DNA of 64,000 nucleotides, from assembly GCA_963816745.1 (NCBI GenBank), contig CAWFLQ010000011.1:248001-312000 (forward strand). The letters run 5' to 3'. The translations under genes were made by a program, and so were the position numbers. This DNA comes from VAZQ01 sp963816745 (GTDB lineage Bacteria > Pseudomonadota > Alphaproteobacteria > Rhizobiales > Xanthobacteraceae). Positions 18,197-27,619 of this stretch are shown here, piece after piece. The notes below the pieces were generated by a model. That model was not told where the DNA came from and made no database searches. It saw only the letters and a list, made by a program, of their open reading frames with translations. Each line of letters opens with the position of its first letter. Positions within the stretch are counted from its first letter, which is position 1.

Positions 18197-19469
18197 TTAC
18201 AGCTCGCGCGGAACCGGCAGAGGCGTCACCAGCTTGCCGCGATAGCCCTTCGCCCGCAGCTTCGGCGCCAGCTCGTCGGCGATGTGCCAGGAAAAGATGA
18301 TGGCGCAGTCCGGCTGGTCGGAGAACAGCCGGCTTTCCTCGACCACCGGGATCGACGTGCCCGGCATGCATTTGCCGATCTTGAGCGAGCCCGTGATCTC
18401 GCAGACATAGTCGATGATCGCCTCGTCGAGGCCGACATAGTTGACCAGCGTCGAAGCGCGCGACGGCGCGCTGATGCCGCAGATGCGCGCGCCCTTTCTC
18501 CTTGAGGTCGCGGATCATGGCGAGCAACCTCAGCTTCGACAGCATCACGTCGTCGCGGAACGTCTTCAGCCGCGCCAGCATCGCTTCGCCGCGCGGCTCG
18601 GCCGCGAGCATCTGCGCGACGCTGTCGTTGACCGTGCGGGTGCCGCGCGGCGCGGCGTAGACGCGGATCGAGCCGCCGTGGCTCGGGATCGGCCGGGCGT
18701 GGAAGACCTCGAGCCCGTGCATCTGCAACAGGTTGGCGAGGCTGCTGAGCGAATAGTAGCGCAGATGCTCGTGATAGACGGTGTCGTATTGCAGCCGGTC
18801 CAGCAGCCCGATGAGATAGTGCGACTCGGAGATGAACACGCCGTCGGAGGTCGAGCAGGCTGCGAGAATGCCTTCGACGATCGAATGCACGTCCTCGATA
18901 TGCGCGAAGCAATTCGCCGCCGTCACCACGCGCGCCGGGCCGTGCTCGCGCTTGACCTCGCCGGCGACCGCCGGCGTGAAATAACGCGTGAGCGTCGGGA
19001 TGCCGCGGCTGGCGGCGATCTTGCCCACGTCGGTCGGCTCGATGCCGAGCACGCGGTGGCCGCCGTTCTGGAAATTCGACAGCAGCGTGCCGTCGTTCGA
19101 GCCGATGTCGACGACGAGATCGTGCGGCCCGAGCTTCAGCATGGCCGACGCTTCGGAATAGAGCTCGGCGAAATTGTCCCGCAGCAGCTTGGTGGTGCCG
19201 CTGGTGTAGGGATATTCCGGCGGAAAGATGATGACGGGATCGACCGCGAGGCCGAGCTGCACCAGGTCGCACTTGGCGCAGTGGAAGAGGTTGGTCGGAA
19301 ACCAGGGCTGCTGCCGCGGCACCTCGCCGATCGGCACCATCTGGTTCACCGGCGGCATGTAGCCGAGCGAGAGCACGTTCTCGAGCGGCGCGTGGCCGCA
19401 GACCTGGCAGCACTCGACCGGAACACTTGCTCCGGTGCCGGCGGCGCGCGCGACTTTTGCAGGAAACAA
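18197..19469 (-). CDS. Sugar C-methyltransferase (class I SAM, zinc N-terminus), one frame break
   Basis: A roughly 424-residue protein of the NDP-hexose C-methyltransferase type. The N-terminal zinc domain has CCQVCG and later LFHCAKCDLVQLGL. The SAM-binding core shows LVVDIGSNDGTLLSNF, and there is the conserved YHEHLRYYSLSSL motif; the C-terminal domain includes ARICGISAPSRASTLVNYVG. One extra base near 18498 must be removed to keep that domain in frame. A TTG at 19469 with AGGAG upstream is the likely start; the stop is at 18197. It probably adds a methyl branch to a nucleotide-linked sugar made by the neighbouring genes. Confidence 0.82.
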
Positions 19470-19501
19470 CGCAAGTCTCCTGGTTCGTCTACGATCGACG
19501 C

Positions 19502-20488
19502 TCACGCCGCCGGGGCCATGCTCTCGTGGTCCCAGTACCATTGCAGCGTCGGCGGCAATCCGTCGGCGAGCGGAACGCGCGGTCTATAGCCGAGCGCGGA
19601 CAGTTTCGAAATATCGGGGCAGCGGCGCGGCGTGCTGCCCGCGAGCACGGCCGACGGGCTCGAGCGCGATCTCGCGACCGGCGACCTTCGCCATGCGGCG
19701 GGCAAGATCGGCGATGCTCACCTCTTCCGTGGTACCGATATGGTAGATGCCGAGATGCTCGCCCTTGCTCGCGCATGACCAGCACGCCCGCGCACCAGGT
19801 CGTCGACATGGCAGAAGCTGCGCGTCTCCGCGCCGCTGCCCTGGATCGGGAACGGCACGGGCCCGCCGCCTGCTCCGCGATGGCGCGCTTGAGGCGCACG
19901 GCAAATTGCGGGATGACGTGATCGAAGCCCATGTCGGGGCCGTAGACGTTGTGCGGCCGGAAGATCAGCACCCGCTCGAAATGCTTGCGGCCGTGATTGA
20001 TGGCCATCATCTCGCTGATGATCTTGCCGGCGCCGTAGGAGAGGCGCGGATTGAGCGGATCGGGGACCACCAGCGGCACGCTCTCGTCGGTCGGCACGCG
20101 CGGCGGCGACTGGTAGACCTCCGAGCTCGAGGCGAGCACCAGGCGCGCCGACGCCATGGCGCCGGCAGGCGTCGATGACGTTGACGATGCCCTTGACGCC
20201 GACGTCGAGCACGAGATCGGGCGCGCTGTAGAACGTCGCGGTGCCGTTGACGAAGGCGAGGTGATGCACCTCGTCGATGCCGCGCATGGCGGCCTCGACC
20301 GCGGCCGCGTCGCGGATGTCGCCGCCGACGAACTCGATGTCGCGCTCGACGCCGGCGAGCCGCCGCAACGCGCCGCGGGAATTGTCGTCGAGCACGCGCA
20401 CGGTGTCGCCGCGCCGCAGCAGCGCCTTGACCAGCGCCGAGCCGATGAAGCCGCAGCCGCCGGTCACCAGGATGCGCCGCGCGCTCAC
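19502..20488 (-). CDS. NAD-dependent sugar epimerase/dehydratase (several frame breaks)
   Basis: An extended short-chain dehydrogenase acting on nucleotide sugars. It starts at GTG (SARRILVTGGCGFIGSALV), with VRVLDDNSRG, VHHLAFVNGTATFYSAPD, the catalytic SSSEVY and the downstream SYGAGK motif, FRPHNVYGPDMG, and a C-terminus with LPPTLQWYWDHES. Frame changes near 20157, 19862, 19790, 19770 and 19650 must be corrected; four look like single extra bases and one like a lost base. The GTG overlaps the stop of the upstream oxidoreductase (GTGA). It belongs to the same nucleotide-sugar operon. Confidence 0.78.
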
Positions 20489-21540
20489 GCGCCTTGCCTC
20501 CCCGGCGGCGATGTCGATCCAGCGCCCGGAGGCGTGCGCGCGCCGCGCCGCGTCGATCAGGCACTGCACGCGATAGCCTTCGGCGAAGCCGGGCGACGGC
20601 GGGACCGCCGGTCTCGCACGCATCGATGAAGCGGCGCACGAGCCGCGACACCGGCGCGATCCGCGAATCGGAGCGCTGGTCGTCGCCGGCGTCCTCGATC
20701 GCGACGGCTCTGCAAGGCAGTGTCGCCGCGCCGTCCGTGCATCAGCTTGAAGCCACGGAAATAGTCGAGGGTCGGATTGGCCAGGACGAGCGTGCCGTCG
20801 TCGCCATAGAGCTCGATGCGGTGGCCGGAGCCGAGGAAGGACGCGCAGCTCATCTGCAGGCTGCCGCCGGCGCCGGACGCAAACGCGAGCGCCAGCACAA
20901 TGCTGCTCTCGGCGTCGCGATCGGGCAATGGGAACACATGGCCGCTCAGGCCGGAGATCGGGCCGCAAAACCACTCGAGATAGTGAAAGCAATGCGAGAC
21001 GAAGTTGCCGAGCAGGCCGCCGCCGCCGTTGCTGCGCGTCTTCCAGCTTTCGAGGCGCAGGCGCGTCGCCTGGTTCTCGACGTTCCAGGTCACGACCACG
21101 TGGCGCAGTCGGCCGATCGCGCCGCCGTCCAGCATCGCCTTGGCGCGCCGCCACGACGGCAATTCGGGAAAGTTGAAATCGATGATCGTCGGTTGCCCGC
21201 TCCTGTGGCGCCGAGTTCGAGCATGGCCTGTGCGCCCGGCGAGATCGGCGGCGAGCGGCTTCTCCACGAAGACCGGCTTGCCGAGATCGAGCGCGCGCCG
21301 CGCGACGTCGGGCTGGCGATCGGGCGGCACCGCGATGGCGACGGCGTCGACGGCGCGGTCCTCGACCAGGGCGCGCCAGTCACCGAGCCCGCGCGCGACA
21401 TTGGCCGCGCGCGCAAGCTCGGCCGTGCGCGCCGCGTCGGTCCCGGCGAGCGCCACGACCTCGCAGCGCGGCTCGGTGCGGAATGCCGGCAGCAGGACGG
21501 TCCGTCCGTAATTGCAGCCGACGATGCCCACGCGGATCAC
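20485..21540 (-). CDS. Gfo/Idh/MocA-family oxidoreductase (several frame breaks)
   Basis: An NAD(P)-dependent sugar oxidoreductase. The Rossmann N-terminus IRVGIVGCNYGRTVLLPAFR is followed by VFVEKPLA, GGGGLLGNFVSHCFHYLEWF with the expected catalytic-region histidine, and SGHRIELYGDDGTLVL. Frame corrections near 21215, 21195, 20715, 20603 and 20512 are needed; all but one are explained by a single extra base. After the last, the gene ends with a TGA overlapping the epimerase GTG, which supports this reading. It is the first gene of the operon and probably reduces or oxidises a nucleotide-sugar intermediate. Confidence 0.78.
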
Positions 21541-21696
21541 AGCTCATCCCCTTCCATGGCCCGCAGATATCACATCGCAGGTGTCGAAGGGAAACATCGC
21601 GAGGCCCATACAAACCCCTTCAAAATGCGCTAGGCTCGCCCGCGGGCCGCCACCCGAACCAGAGCGGTCTCGATAAATAACGGGAGGGTTTCAACC

Positions 21697-22188
21697 ATGT
21701 CTGTTCTGTTGTATCGGCTGGCCGGCGTCGGTCTGGCCTGTGCTTTGGTAGCGCCCGCGAGCGCGCAACTCCTCGCCCGCAAGGACCTGTCGGCGGCCAT
21801 GGCGCTGACGATCGCGCAAACCACGATGGCGACCTGCACCGCGAACGGCTATCGCGTGTCGGTGACCGTGGTCGGCCGCAACGGCGAGCCCCTGCTCCAG
21901 GTGCGCGGCGACGGCACCGGGCCGCACACCCTGGAGAACAGCTTCAAGAAGGCCTACACCTCGCGCACCTTCCGCATTCCCTCAGGCGAGATGGAAGAGC
22001 GGCTGAAGAAAAATCCGCAGATGGGCGCGCAGTATCTCACCGGCTTCACCACCGGGCGCGGCGCCTTGCCGATCATGGTCGGCGAGGAGGTTATCGGCGC
22101 GGTCGGCGCCTCGGGCGCTCCGGGCGGCGAGAAAGACGAAGTCTGCGTCAAGGCCGGCATCGACAAGGTGGCCGACCAACTCAAGTAA
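21697..22188 (+). CDS. Secreted GlcG/HbpS-like (DUF336) haem-binding family protein
   Basis: A 163-residue exported protein with signal LAGVGLACALVAPASAQ and a GlcG/HbpS domain: LTIAQTTMATCTANGYRVSV, then VTVVGRNGEPLLQVRGDG, KKAYTSRTFR, and the C-terminal GEEVIGAVGASGAPGGEKDE. Members bind haem or small ligands and often sit beside organic-acid catabolism genes. A GGGAGGG ribosome site lies upstream. It is alone on the plus strand between the sugar operon and the EAL gene, so no pathway is implied. Confidence 0.85.
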   Translation: MSVLLYRLAGVGLACALVAPASAQLLARKDLSAAMALTIAQTTMATCTANGYRVSVTVVGRNGEPLLQVRGDGTGPHTLENSFKKAYTSRTFRIPSGEMEERLKKNPQMGAQYLTGFTTGRGALPIMVGEEVIGAVGASGAPGGEKDEVCVKAGIDKVADQLK

Positions 22189-22258
22189 CGCACGTGATCC
22201 GGGCGCGCGCTGGTTCCGACGTACGTGCCAGCGAGCGCCCAGATCCGTTTCGAGGGCG

Positions 22259-23513
22259 TCAAGTCTGCTGGTGTGCAGCGCCCTGACTGAAGTGATTGCA
22301 GAAATCCCGCCGCTCGGCTCGACCGGTCGTCAGCATGGCGATGAGCTGCTGCTCCGTCATCGGCCGGCCGAACAGATATCCCTGGCCGAGGTCGCAGCCC
22401 AAGGCTTTGAGCTCCTGGGCGTCGTCGGCCGCCTCGATGCCGACCGCGGCCGCCTTGCGCCCGAAATTGTGCGCGAGCTGAACCATACTCTTGCAGACGT
22501 TGGCATTGCCTTTGTTGGTCGCGCAGCCCTGCACGAACGACGAATCGATCTTGATCTCCGAGATCGGCAGATATCGAAAGACCGCGAACGACGAATTTCC
22601 GCGCCCGAAATTGTCGATCGCGAGCGAGATTCCGTGCTTTTCCAGATCTCCGAATATTTCGCGCAATGCCACGATCTTGTTGATCGCCTGCTGTTCCGGC
22701 ACGTCGAAGAGCAGCCCCGGCCATTGATTGTTGCGGGGACGATGCTTCGTCACGAGGTCGACAACCGGCAGCTTCACCAACGTGTCCACGCTGATGTTGA
22801 TCGCGATCGTCATGCAGATTCCCAGCTCGTCCAGCATCGCGCTCATCTTGAGAGCGTTCACGATCGCTCGAACTCGCGAGTTCCGTGAGCTCTTCGTCCC
22901 CGGCGCCGGCCAGGAACGACCCCGGCGCCAGGATGCCGTGTTGCGGGTGAGCCACGCGCGCGAAGGCCTCCGCCCCCACGACCTGCTTCTTCTTGAGGTC
23001 GATCCGCGGCTGGTACCAGAATTTGACGAAATCCCGCGTCAGCATCGACTTGAGAGAGAGGTCGGGGGCAGGATCTGGTTGAAACGTGAGATTCTGATCG
23101 AGAGCGATCTTGCGCACGGCTGAGAAGTCGACCGGCTTCAGCATCACCGGAAGCATCGTCAGCGAAAAATCGTTTCCGATCTTGCGGAAGCTGTCGATAA
23201 ACGTGGCTTCGCACCGGCCGAACAGCTGCACGCGGCCGGCGAACCTGCATTCCTTCAATGAGTAGAGCGCCCGCACGCAATCGTGCGGATTGGCAGGGTG
23301 CAGATCGACGAAGACGAGATCGGGATTGTGGGAGACGACGCTCTCGGCGAGGCGCGTGCTGTTGCGCAATTCGACCGCGTCGATGCCGGCGTCGCGCAGC
23401 GATTTGGAGAAGCTCTGCAGAAAGCCGAAGTCGCTATCCACCACGAGGCAGAGGGACGTACGCGGTCCGCCGTCCGCCACCGTGGGGAGATTCTCCAGGA
23501 GTACGTCGCTCAT
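22259..23513 (-). CDS. REC-EAL c-di-GMP phosphodiesterase-like protein, one frame break
   Basis: The N-terminus resembles a response-regulator receiver (LCLVVDSDFGFLQSFSKSLR and LVFVDLHPANP). A C-terminal EAL domain follows, starting FVKFWYQPRIDLKKKQVVGA. In the EAL domain the metal Glu is in EAF, and INIS, DNFG (usually DDFG), IKIDSSFV and QGYLFGRP are present, so one of the paired acidic residues is replaced by Asn. One extra base near 22880 must be removed. A GTG at 23519 is an alternative start. It may degrade or only bind cyclic di-GMP. It lies in a cluster with DUF2336 and PilZ genes. Confidence 0.82.
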
Positions 23514-23688
23514 TGTCACCCCGAGACGCTATGGTTTCGAACTGGCGCTCGCGCGTCCTTCCTCGAGGACCGCCCCTTCCATTCGGGATGAGTTCAAGAG
23601 CCTATGATCTAGCTGGCGGCAGTAAAGAATTTCATAATATTCATAGTGTCTTATATGCATCCGCCGGCACGGCGGGTACGGCCGAAGG

Positions 23689-24393
23689 TCACCGGCTTCC
23701 GGCGCGGCCGGCTTCGTTCGAGATGAGGCTGAGCATGCGCCTGATCTCGGCCTGGCGCTCGGGAAGCGCGGCGGCGAGCAGGCGCGATCGCACGCCCTCG
23801 CTCGCGCGCAACAGCAATTTGCGAAACAGTTGCAACGGAATATCGAGCCGCAGCCCGATCTTCTCTGCGAGGCCTTCGTCCTGTTCCGCGCGCTGGAGCA
23901 GGATCGAGAACGCGGTCTCGGACAGGCAGGCGCCGGTATTGCTTGCGAGCGCGTGAACGACGTCGCGGCCGCCATGCGTCAGCAGCGCATCCGTTACGAA
24001 TTCTCCGAGCTGCGCGCGAGCAGCGACCGCCAGCAAATGGGCTTGGCTCTTGGTCTTGGCGATGGCGACGAGATCGCCTGTGGTGAGGCGCGCGGATTGC
24101 GCCAGGACCGCCCCGGCCACGGCGATGTCTTCATCGAGCGCCAGCCGGCGCACCGTTTCCGTGGGAGCGTTGTCGACCGGGGCGAGACGCCGGCCGAGCT
24201 CGGCGCGCGCTGTACCGTCGATCGCCGCGACGAGACGTCCGAGCACGTCGTCGAACGCGCCGACTTGCTGCTCGGTCAATCGATCGGCATTCACAAGAAG
24301 GAGGTCGACGACACGCGCCGCGGTGCGTTCGTCGTTCCGGCCCGCTCGGATGGCCGCTTCGAGCTCTTCGATCAACGATACCTGCGCGGTCAT
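23689..24393 (-). CDS. DUF2336 domain protein
   Basis: A 234-residue, mainly helical cytoplasmic protein matching DUF2336, with repeated helical segments such as RRLALDEDIAVAGAVLAQS, LVAIAKTKSQAHLLAVAARA, and VVHALASNTGACLSETAF. The pattern resembles HEAT-like repeats. The family is common in alphaproteobacteria, and its function is not settled. It is preceded by an AT-rich stretch around 24490-24570 that may hold its promoter. Another AT-rich stretch (about 23600-23660) separates it from the EAL gene. Confidence 0.8.
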   Translation of the reverse strand: MTAQVSLIEELEAAIRAGRNDERTAARVVDLLLVNADRLTEQQVGAFDDVLGRLVAAIDGTARAELGRRLAPVDNAPTETVRRLALDEDIAVAGAVLAQSARLTTGDLVAIAKTKSQAHLLAVAARAQLGEFVTDALLTHGGRDVVHALASNTGACLSETAFSILLQRAEQDEGLAEKIGLRLDIPLQLFRKLLLRASEGVRSRLLAAALPERQAEIRRMLSLISNEAGRAGSR

Positions 24394-24578
24394 TCACGGC
24401 CGTCCCGTCCTGGGAGGAAGTCGCCCGTCTCGAAGCCTTGCGCGCCGGCGATCCGGCCGGTGCACCGGCAACCGACCGATCCTAGGGCGTCTAAAGAAAA
24501 TTAGTGCAACTCTATGTATACATGTTTAACGAGATAAATTTGTTAAAATGATCGCTAAATCCCGCATATCTGTTGGTT

Positions 24579-25817
24579 TCATCGCAGTGCTGCGCTCGAA
24601 GCCAGCCGCGGACGGCCCGGACGCATCAACAACCAGAGCGCGACCGAGAGGTTCAGCAGGTTCCAGGCGAGGCCGTTGAGAAAGGCCGCCTGGTACGAGC
24701 CGGTGAAATCGAAGATCACGCCGGACATCCAGCCGCCGAGCGCCATGCCCAGCAGCGTCGCCATCAAGACGATGCCGATGCGGGTGCCGGCCTCCTGGGG
24801 TGGAAAATATTCGCGCACGATGATTGCATACATCGGCACGATGCCGCCCTGGAACAGCCCGAACAGTGCCGAGATCACGTAGAGCGACGCGAGGCCGTCG
24901 AAGAAAAGATAGAGAAACAACGCCACCCCTTGCAGCGCCGAGCTCAACAGCAGCGTCGGCACGCCGCCGATGCGGTCCGCGATGAAGCCCGACGCGATCC
25001 GGCTGATGATTCCAAAGCCGAGCATCAGCGCGAGCATCTCGGCACCGCGCGCGACGCCATAGCCGAGGTCGCCGCAATAGGCGACGATGTGGACTTGCGG
25101 CATCGCCATCGCCACGCAGCAGGCAAGACCCGCGAGGCACAGCAGCGCCATCAGCGTGTTGGGCGAGCAGCCGAGGCTGCGCCCGGCTGCCGCCGCGGAC
25201 GCGTCCGCCGTCGCGGTCTCCTGCACCGGTGCACGGCGCCGCAGCAGCAGCAGAAACGGCAGCATCGCGAGCGCGCAGGTCACGCCGAGCCCGATATGGG
25301 TGGCGCGCCAACCGTCGGCCGCGATGAAGTGATGCACGACAGGCGGCCAGATCGCGCCGCCGACATAGTTGCCGGACGAGGCGATGGCGACCGCGATGCC
25401 GCGACGGCGCATGAACCATTGCGACGTGTCCGCCATCAGCGGCCCGAAGGTCGCGGAGGCGCCGAAACCGATGAGGGTGTGCACAAGGGCAAAGACGATC
25501 AAATTGGGGGCAAAGCCCGCCGCGATGTAACCGAGGCCGATCGCGACGGCCCCGCACAGGATGGGCGCGATGATGCCGAACCGGTCCGACAACCGCCCCA
25601 TGAATACGCCGCCCGAGGCGAAGCCGATCATGGTCATCGTAAAGGGCAGCGAAGCATCCCCGCGCGCCACGGCGAAATCGGCCTGGACTGGCGCGAGCGC
25701 CACCGGCACCGACCACATGCCGACGCTGCTGATGGTGCCGAGGACCAGCGCAAAAGCGAGCCGCAGCCAAGCGTAGCGGGATTCGATCCCGGCGTTGACG
25801 GGTGCGGGCATGAGCAT
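24579..25817 (-). CDS. Major facilitator superfamily transporter
   Basis: A 412-residue permease with 12 predicted membrane segments. The first cytoplasmic loop carries GGVFMGRLSDRFGIIAPIL, the MFS signature after TM2. TM5 includes GIAVAIASSGNYVGGA, and loop 8 has SGFIADRIGGVP. The pattern resembles monocarboxylate/oxalate-formate antiporter-type MFS proteins (OFA/MCT group), so an organic anion is a plausible substrate. The frame is intact. It stands alone on the minus strand between DUF2336 and PilZ genes. Confidence 0.88.
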   Translation of the reverse strand: MLMPAPVNAGIESRYAWLRLAFALVLGTISSVGMWSVPVALAPVQADFAVARGDASLPFTMTMIGFASGGVFMGRLSDRFGIIAPILCGAVAIGLGYIAAGFAPNLIVFALVHTLIGFGASATFGPLMADTSQWFMRRRGIAVAIASSGNYVGGAIWPPVVHHFIAADGWRATHIGLGVTCALAMLPFLLLLRRRAPVQETATADASAAAAGRSLGCSPNTLMALLCLAGLACCVAMAMPQVHIVAYCGDLGYGVARGAEMLALMLGFGIISRIASGFIADRIGGVPTLLLSSALQGVALFLYLFFDGLASLYVISALFGLFQGGIVPMYAIIVREYFPPQEAGTRIGIVLMATLLGMALGGWMSGVIFDFTGSYQAAFLNGLAWNLLNLSVALWLLMRPGRPRLASSAALR

Positions 25818-26066
25818 GATCGGACTGGGCGTTATCGTTGGACGTTGCTTTTGCTATGTACGAGCAGCTTGAGCAATATCAATCAAGCGAAAGAACGGCG
25901 AAAGACTGCATGGCTGCTGCGCACCGCGACCATCATGGCCCAAACGACACATCGAGGAAACGACCGATCGCGCGCTCAGTAACGCGGTAAAGAGATCGTT
26001 AGGCCAAAGCCGATACGCTGCGGCCCTGCTCGAGCCAGCAGCTTCGGGCGCCGGAGATTTTTGAAA

Positions 26067-26462
26067 ATGAGCGAGCGCCGAAATGCCCAGCGCCAGAAGA
26101 GCTTCCTGCGCGGCTGCATCTATTACAACAACCGCCGCTCCGCGACCGACTGTCTGATCCGCGACATCTCGCCGACCGGAGCGCGATTGATCTTTTCCGA
26201 CACCGTCACCGTTCCGGACATGGTCGATCTCTACATCCCGCAGAAGGAGCAGATGCTGCGCGCGCAGGTGCAATGGCGCCACGGCGACGAGGTGGGGGTC
26301 GGCTTCCCCGCATCCGCGAAGACCAAGCTAGGCTCGGCGGCGGCGGCCGACGGGGCTTTGGCCGAACGCGTGGAGAAGCTCGAGGCCGAGATGGCGAAGT
26401 TGAAAAGAGTGCTCAAGCGTCTCAAGGCTGATGTCTCGGGCGACGCCGACGAAGCGGCGTGA
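26067..26462 (+). CDS. PilZ domain protein with C-terminal coiled coil
   Basis: A 131-residue protein with a PilZ domain. The arginine motif is in SERRNAQRQKSF and the second motif is DISPTGARLIF, the positions that bind cyclic di-GMP. After the domain a heptad-like helix (LAERVEKLEAEMAKLKRVLK) suggests a coiled coil. GGAG lies ten bases before the ATG; a TTG at 26061 is in frame but less likely. The c-di-GMP effector role fits with the nearby EAL protein. Confidence 0.85.
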   Translation: MSERRNAQRQKSFLRGCIYYNNRRSATDCLIRDISPTGARLIFSDTVTVPDMVDLYIPQKEQMLRAQVQWRHGDEVGVGFPASAKTKLGSAAAADGALAERVEKLEAEMAKLKRVLKRLKADVSGDADEAA

Positions 26463-26473
26463 CCGCCGACGAT

Positions 26474-27433
26474 CTACTCGAAGTTTTGCGACGGGGCGAT
26501 CTGGCGTTCGTTGAATTGCCGTTCGTTGAAATTAGATCCTGCCATCGTATACGCACGCGACCGCATCAGCGATTTCTTGCCAATGATCATCCCGCGCTGC
26601 CGCGGATTGTTCGATTTGAATGCCATTGCCATTGGCCAGCCGATTGACAATGTTGTTGGGGTCATCGCCGTTGAATTGTCCGCCGCAGTCGCAATGTTGA
26701 CCCGGATGCCGCTGCCGACCGCAGACTGGATTGCTTTCTGGATTTCCTGCTTCAGTGCATCGCCAGCCGGACCGCTAGCCGCACCGCCAATGAGAATACG
26801 GCCTTGGGTCCTAAGGCCGTGGAACGCAACTGCGTATGCGAAGCCGCGATCAATGATGCTGTCCAGGAGCGGGAAGGATGCCGGGCAAATGTCCTCGGAC
26901 TTGATGTGCCACCGCTCCAAAGCTCTGCCGCCGTCCTTCCAGCCTTTGCAACGCCAGCATGATACGCTCTTGGTCGCAAGTTGCGACGCCATACGCTCCG
27001 CTTGATGGTCAGTCCACTCTTCGATCGCGCCACCGTGGGGAGCGATCGCCACCAGTCCGGTGTGGGTACCGTCATCGGTGAGACGCTCGACGAACTCGCT
27101 ATGGTCCTTGGCTTCGCAATCCGGGTAGGTGGGATGGGGGACCTGCGAGTTAACGATGGCGGCAAATTCCTCGGGTATTTCGGATGCGTCGGGGGTTAGC
27201 CGTTCACGCCCCACCCGTGCCATCCGAATGATCGTGCCTGGTGTTTCCGGGCGGGTTTCACTGACGGTGTAGAGAGCATATTCATTTTCGTCGCGCCTCA
27301 CGCGGATTTGGTGACCTTTGGCGCGACCGATGGTTGCCAGCTGTTCTGGATCGGCGGAGCAATGTTCGCGCTCGTCGTCGAGCGTGTCTTGCGACGTCAA
27401 TGCCTTTCGCACGCTTGTGTCGTAGGTAGGCAT
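26474..27433 (-). CDS. Poly-gamma-glutamate hydrolase family protein (phage-type)
   Basis: A roughly 319-residue protein matching the zinc-dependent poly-gamma-glutamate hydrolase family, known from Bacillus phages. Motifs are DHSEFVERLTDDGTHTGLVA, IAPHGGAIEEWTDHQAERMA, SCWRCKGWKDGG, the second His in AVAFHGLRTQGRILIGG, and GDALKQEIQKAIQ. The C-terminus repeats NERQFNERQ. The start at 27433 (PTYDTSVRKAL) is chosen; an upstream ATG adds 27 basic residues. Base composition is less GC-rich than the neighbours, so it may have come by transfer. No signal peptide is visible. Confidence 0.75.
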   Translation of the reverse strand: MPTYDTSVRKALTSQDTLDDEREHCSADPEQLATIGRAKGHQIRVRRDENEYALYTVSETRPETPGTIIRMARVGRERLTPDASEIPEEFAAIVNSQVPHPTYPDCEAKDHSEFVERLTDDGTHTGLVAIAPHGGAIEEWTDHQAERMASQLATKSVSCWRCKGWKDGGRALERWHIKSEDICPASFPLLDSIIDRGFAYAVAFHGLRTQGRILIGGAASGPAGDALKQEIQKAIQSAVGSGIRVNIATAADNSTAMTPTTLSIGWPMAMAFKSNNPRQRGMIIGKKSLMRSRAYTMAGSNFNERQFNERQIAPSQNFE

Positions 27434-27619
27434 AGGTTTTCGCCTTATCCCGCGAGCTCGGTCACGCTGGAAAAGTTGAAAAAGGACAATCGACGCCATC
27501 GTGGCGCGTATCAACTCTCAACCAGTCCGGACCCGGCGACGGTCTATACCGACAAATTTCTGTCCCCGATCACCGATCGGATGCCGCCGAAGCCCGGCAA
27601 CTGAAGCACCCGGGACCGA

